From positions 3,782,731-3,846,730 of the forward strand of contig VXAI01000046.1 of NCBI GenBank assembly GCA_013399305.1: DNA of 64,000 nucleotides, in the 5' to 3' direction. Positions within the stretch are counted from its first letter, which is position 1, and the number at the start of each line of letters is the position of its first letter. The translations under genes were made by a program, and so were the position numbers. The notes under the pieces were generated by a model. It saw nothing but the letters and a program-made list of their open reading frames with translations, searched no databases and had not been told where the DNA came from. The DNA is from Rostratula benghalensis (taxonomy: Eukaryota; Chordata; Aves; Charadriiformes; Rostratulidae). This document shows, piece by piece, positions 61,601-64,000 of the stretch.

Positions 61601-64000
61601 GAATCGAAACACTTCTCAAAACTGGTTTTTATTTAACAGTTCCCTTTAAGTGCGAGGAATAGCAGACAGCTGGTTTTGCATAGAAGCAGTCTAAAAATAC
61701 CACAGGTTAGGGGAATAAAATATGTAACTTACATGAGGATACTGAGTGAATAGATGCATTGGCAATTCAGCAAGGAGGAGAAATGTATGCTGTGTGCAGG
61801 GATAGAAACTGCAGAAAAGGCAAAACAGGTCACAGTGGTGGACGAGCAGGAGCATATTGAAAAAGAAAGCTTTGGGTTAAAATGAACAAGATAAGAAATA
61901 CAAGTGTCGCTGGGGAGTGAAGTTCTGGGTCTAAAATAGGAAAAGTAAAGACTGAATTAGAGGCTAGGATGGTGGCAGCCATGCGCCAAGGAGGCTCAGG
62001 GAGGCCACACTGGCAAGAAACAAAAAGAAATTTCAGTTACGCCCACATTGACTGGTTATGGACCATACAGTGGTTGGGATGTCATGACTGAATTAGTATA
62101 CATTGAAAACCTTCTGTTCAAGGAGCAATTGCATATGTTTAGACCCATCAGCCTAAGGTAGGAATATAATGGAAGTTTGCGAACATCGGTGACGTGAAAG
62201 AAGTAAGGAGGGAGCAATTGGTTATGTCTCTTCCCGTAGAAGAGCTAGAGGTGAACAAGTGGAACTAGCAGATGTCACATTCAGAAGAGAGATTATTTCT
62301 TCATACACACATAATTACACTGTAGAACACTTTGCTGCATGATACTGTAGCAAAAGTTTACGTGGAATCAAAAAAGGACTGGAGAAAAACAAGAAAGAAG
62401 AAAAGCCACAGATTACCAAAGACACCTCTGGTTGAAAAATACCCTGACTCGCAGCCTGGTGAAGGCCAAAGAGCATTTGGGGACATGTTGCTACGCCCTT
62501 GCTCTTGCCTCTTCTTCCCTAGGCATCTGCTGATGGCTCTCCTCAGACCCACGGTACCGATGGACCGGTGTTCCCATCCTTATGTCCTCAACCTATAGCC
62601 CATCTTTACTGCATCTCTCCTCAGCCCAAAGCCCTTAATAGTTTATTCTGAGGTGGTTAGTGGTTAGGGGATTTACTAAGGGTACAGCTCAGCTCCCCAG
62701 AGGGGCTATTGCACTTCACAACACACATTCCAACACAAATTAGATTAAATTACACTGGCAACTTTGGAAGCAGATCTCAGCTATTCACAGCTCTTTATTC
62801 TGTCCCCCTAAAAGGTTACTCATAGATTCGTAGTTCTCTGCAGCAGAATAAAATCCAAATGCCTTGCCTTGAAAATAGTCTTTGACCCACCCAAGCTAAA
62901 AAACACAGACCAAGCACCACCAAAAATAGGGTAAATTATGAAAGCATTTTAAAGTATTTAAAATATGTGAGCTAAAGGATGCTGTGTAAGAAATAAACTT
63001 TAAAGTTTCAACAGAAGCATCAAAATACATTAAATTCAGAAACCTCCAGACCTGCCATAGCACAGAACAGAAAGCAGAATAAAGAGACACTATGTACTCC
63101 TCAACATGCCCCACACCCACATACTGAAGTCAACCGCAGCACCAAGACAAACCTTATCATTAACTGCAGGTTTTCATGGCTTGCAGGCTCCACCAGCAAC
63201 CAAGTGTTGTACAAATCTCACGGAAATTCTTAGGTTTGCAAATGTTTAATGTTTTTATGTACACTCAGATATTAAGTTCATGAAGCTGCAAGGTTTTCTT
63301 GTTTTGTTTGTCAAGCCTTGACACAGCCCATCAATCATTTTGCAATACCCAGAGTCTAGGACTTGCCTCTTGCAGTTTGGCTTTATGTAGATTGCAGAAT
63401 CTACATCACACTGAAGACGTTAGGAAGCCACTCTCCAGACTGACAACAGAGGTGTCAAAAACATGCGAAGAATTGAGGAAGAAAATTACTAGTAGTGTTC
63501 TAAAGTAGAAATCTTCCTATCATTTTCAAATATATATCTTTTTAAACTTACACGATTACTATAGTACAGACTGTTGTAAATCCAAGCAGCTAATTCTCCA
63601 AGATGCTTTCCAATCATGATTATGGCAAAACAGCATGCTGTCAACTAAAGGTTGGGGTAAGAAGGATTTAAAAAAATAATAAAAAAAAAATCCAGTTTGG
63701 CATACCCAATCTTCATAAGGTTTTCAGCCCACAGAGAGCTGCCAACATCCCCCAAAAGGCCACTTCAGTTTATCTTACATGAAGCTTGTTTATTAAATAG
63801 CAATTGTTAACATTTGATATTAATGGCAATCTGTGTTGAGTCTCAAACAGCATCTAGAAGTCCAGTGACTTTCCCAGTTTCTCTGGGAGTCAAGGTGGGA
63901 TCTTTTACAGCTGAAGCCCCCACTCACTTGGGGGCTACTGTCTGCACCGAGAGCCAAGCTGGCACTCGGCATCTCTCTAACTCAAAGAAAACTTGGGATG
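61601..64000. other. Upstream flank of HERC1, no gene recognised
   Basis: AT-rich intergenic sequence beyond the CpG island. No exon with a recognisable product, RNA gene or transposon was seen on either strand. In mammals the next gene upstream of HERC1 is DAPK2; no part of it is recognisable here. Confidence 0.6.

Noticed and set aside
60289..61662. Open frame of 457 codons on the plus strand across the CpG island
   Set aside because: Pro/Arg/Gly/Ala-rich translation typical of chance open frames in GC-rich DNA, with no recognisable domain. Several overlapping frames on both strands are also open.
1..64000. CRISPR array, operon, phage or bacterial defence system
   Set aside because: The window is vertebrate nuclear DNA with spliced genes and CR1 elements. 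No regularly spaced repeats or prokaryotic gene arrangement is present.
61601..64000. Possible neighbouring gene upstream of HERC1
   Set aside because: No frame in this region gives a recognisable protein or exon with splice sites matching a known family.

Overview
The window is vertebrate nuclear DNA, almost certainly avian. The evidence is several CR1 non-LTR retroelement tails, short remnants that look like avian LTR elements, and long AT-rich introns around small phase-consistent exons. The sequence alone does not fix the species.

One gene fills nearly the whole window: the 5' half of HERC1, the giant HECT-family E3 ubiquitin ligase with RCC1-like domains, on the minus strand. I reconstructed 37 consecutive coding exons, numbered 2 to 38, from the start codon at 44,693 down to an exon ending at 442. 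All splice phases close exactly. They add up to 7,843 coding nucleotides, or 2,614 codons plus one base, a little over half of the roughly 4,860-residue vertebrate protein. Reading 5' to 3' on the minus strand, they encode the N-terminal region (44.7-42.4 kb), the first RCC1-like beta-propeller RLD1 (42.1-35.3 kb), a long helical region (34.2-5.7 kb) with an acidic stretch at 20.7 kb and serine-rich linkers at 17-18 kb, the SPRY/B30.2 domain (5.6-about 3.1 kb), and the start of the second half (to 0.44 kb). The WD40 repeats, RLD2 and the catalytic HECT domain lie beyond the left edge.

The promoter is a GC-rich CpG island at about 60.6-61.6 kb. It holds a perfect TCTCGCGAGA core-promoter palindrome and a good splice donor at 60,904, which I take as the end of a non-coding exon 1. 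A 16-kb first intron (44,720-60,904) separates it from the first coding exon. The right end (61.6-64 kb) is upstream flank with no recognisable gene.

I see no new multi-gene system. The points worth a second look are gene-structure oddities (a GC-AG intron, a non-consensus donor, a UG-repeat acceptor), a perfect 80-bp tandem duplication, two perfect AT-rich hairpins, a long pyrimidine tract in the transcript after exon 10, and a near-identical CR1 pair flanking the RLD1-encoding exons.
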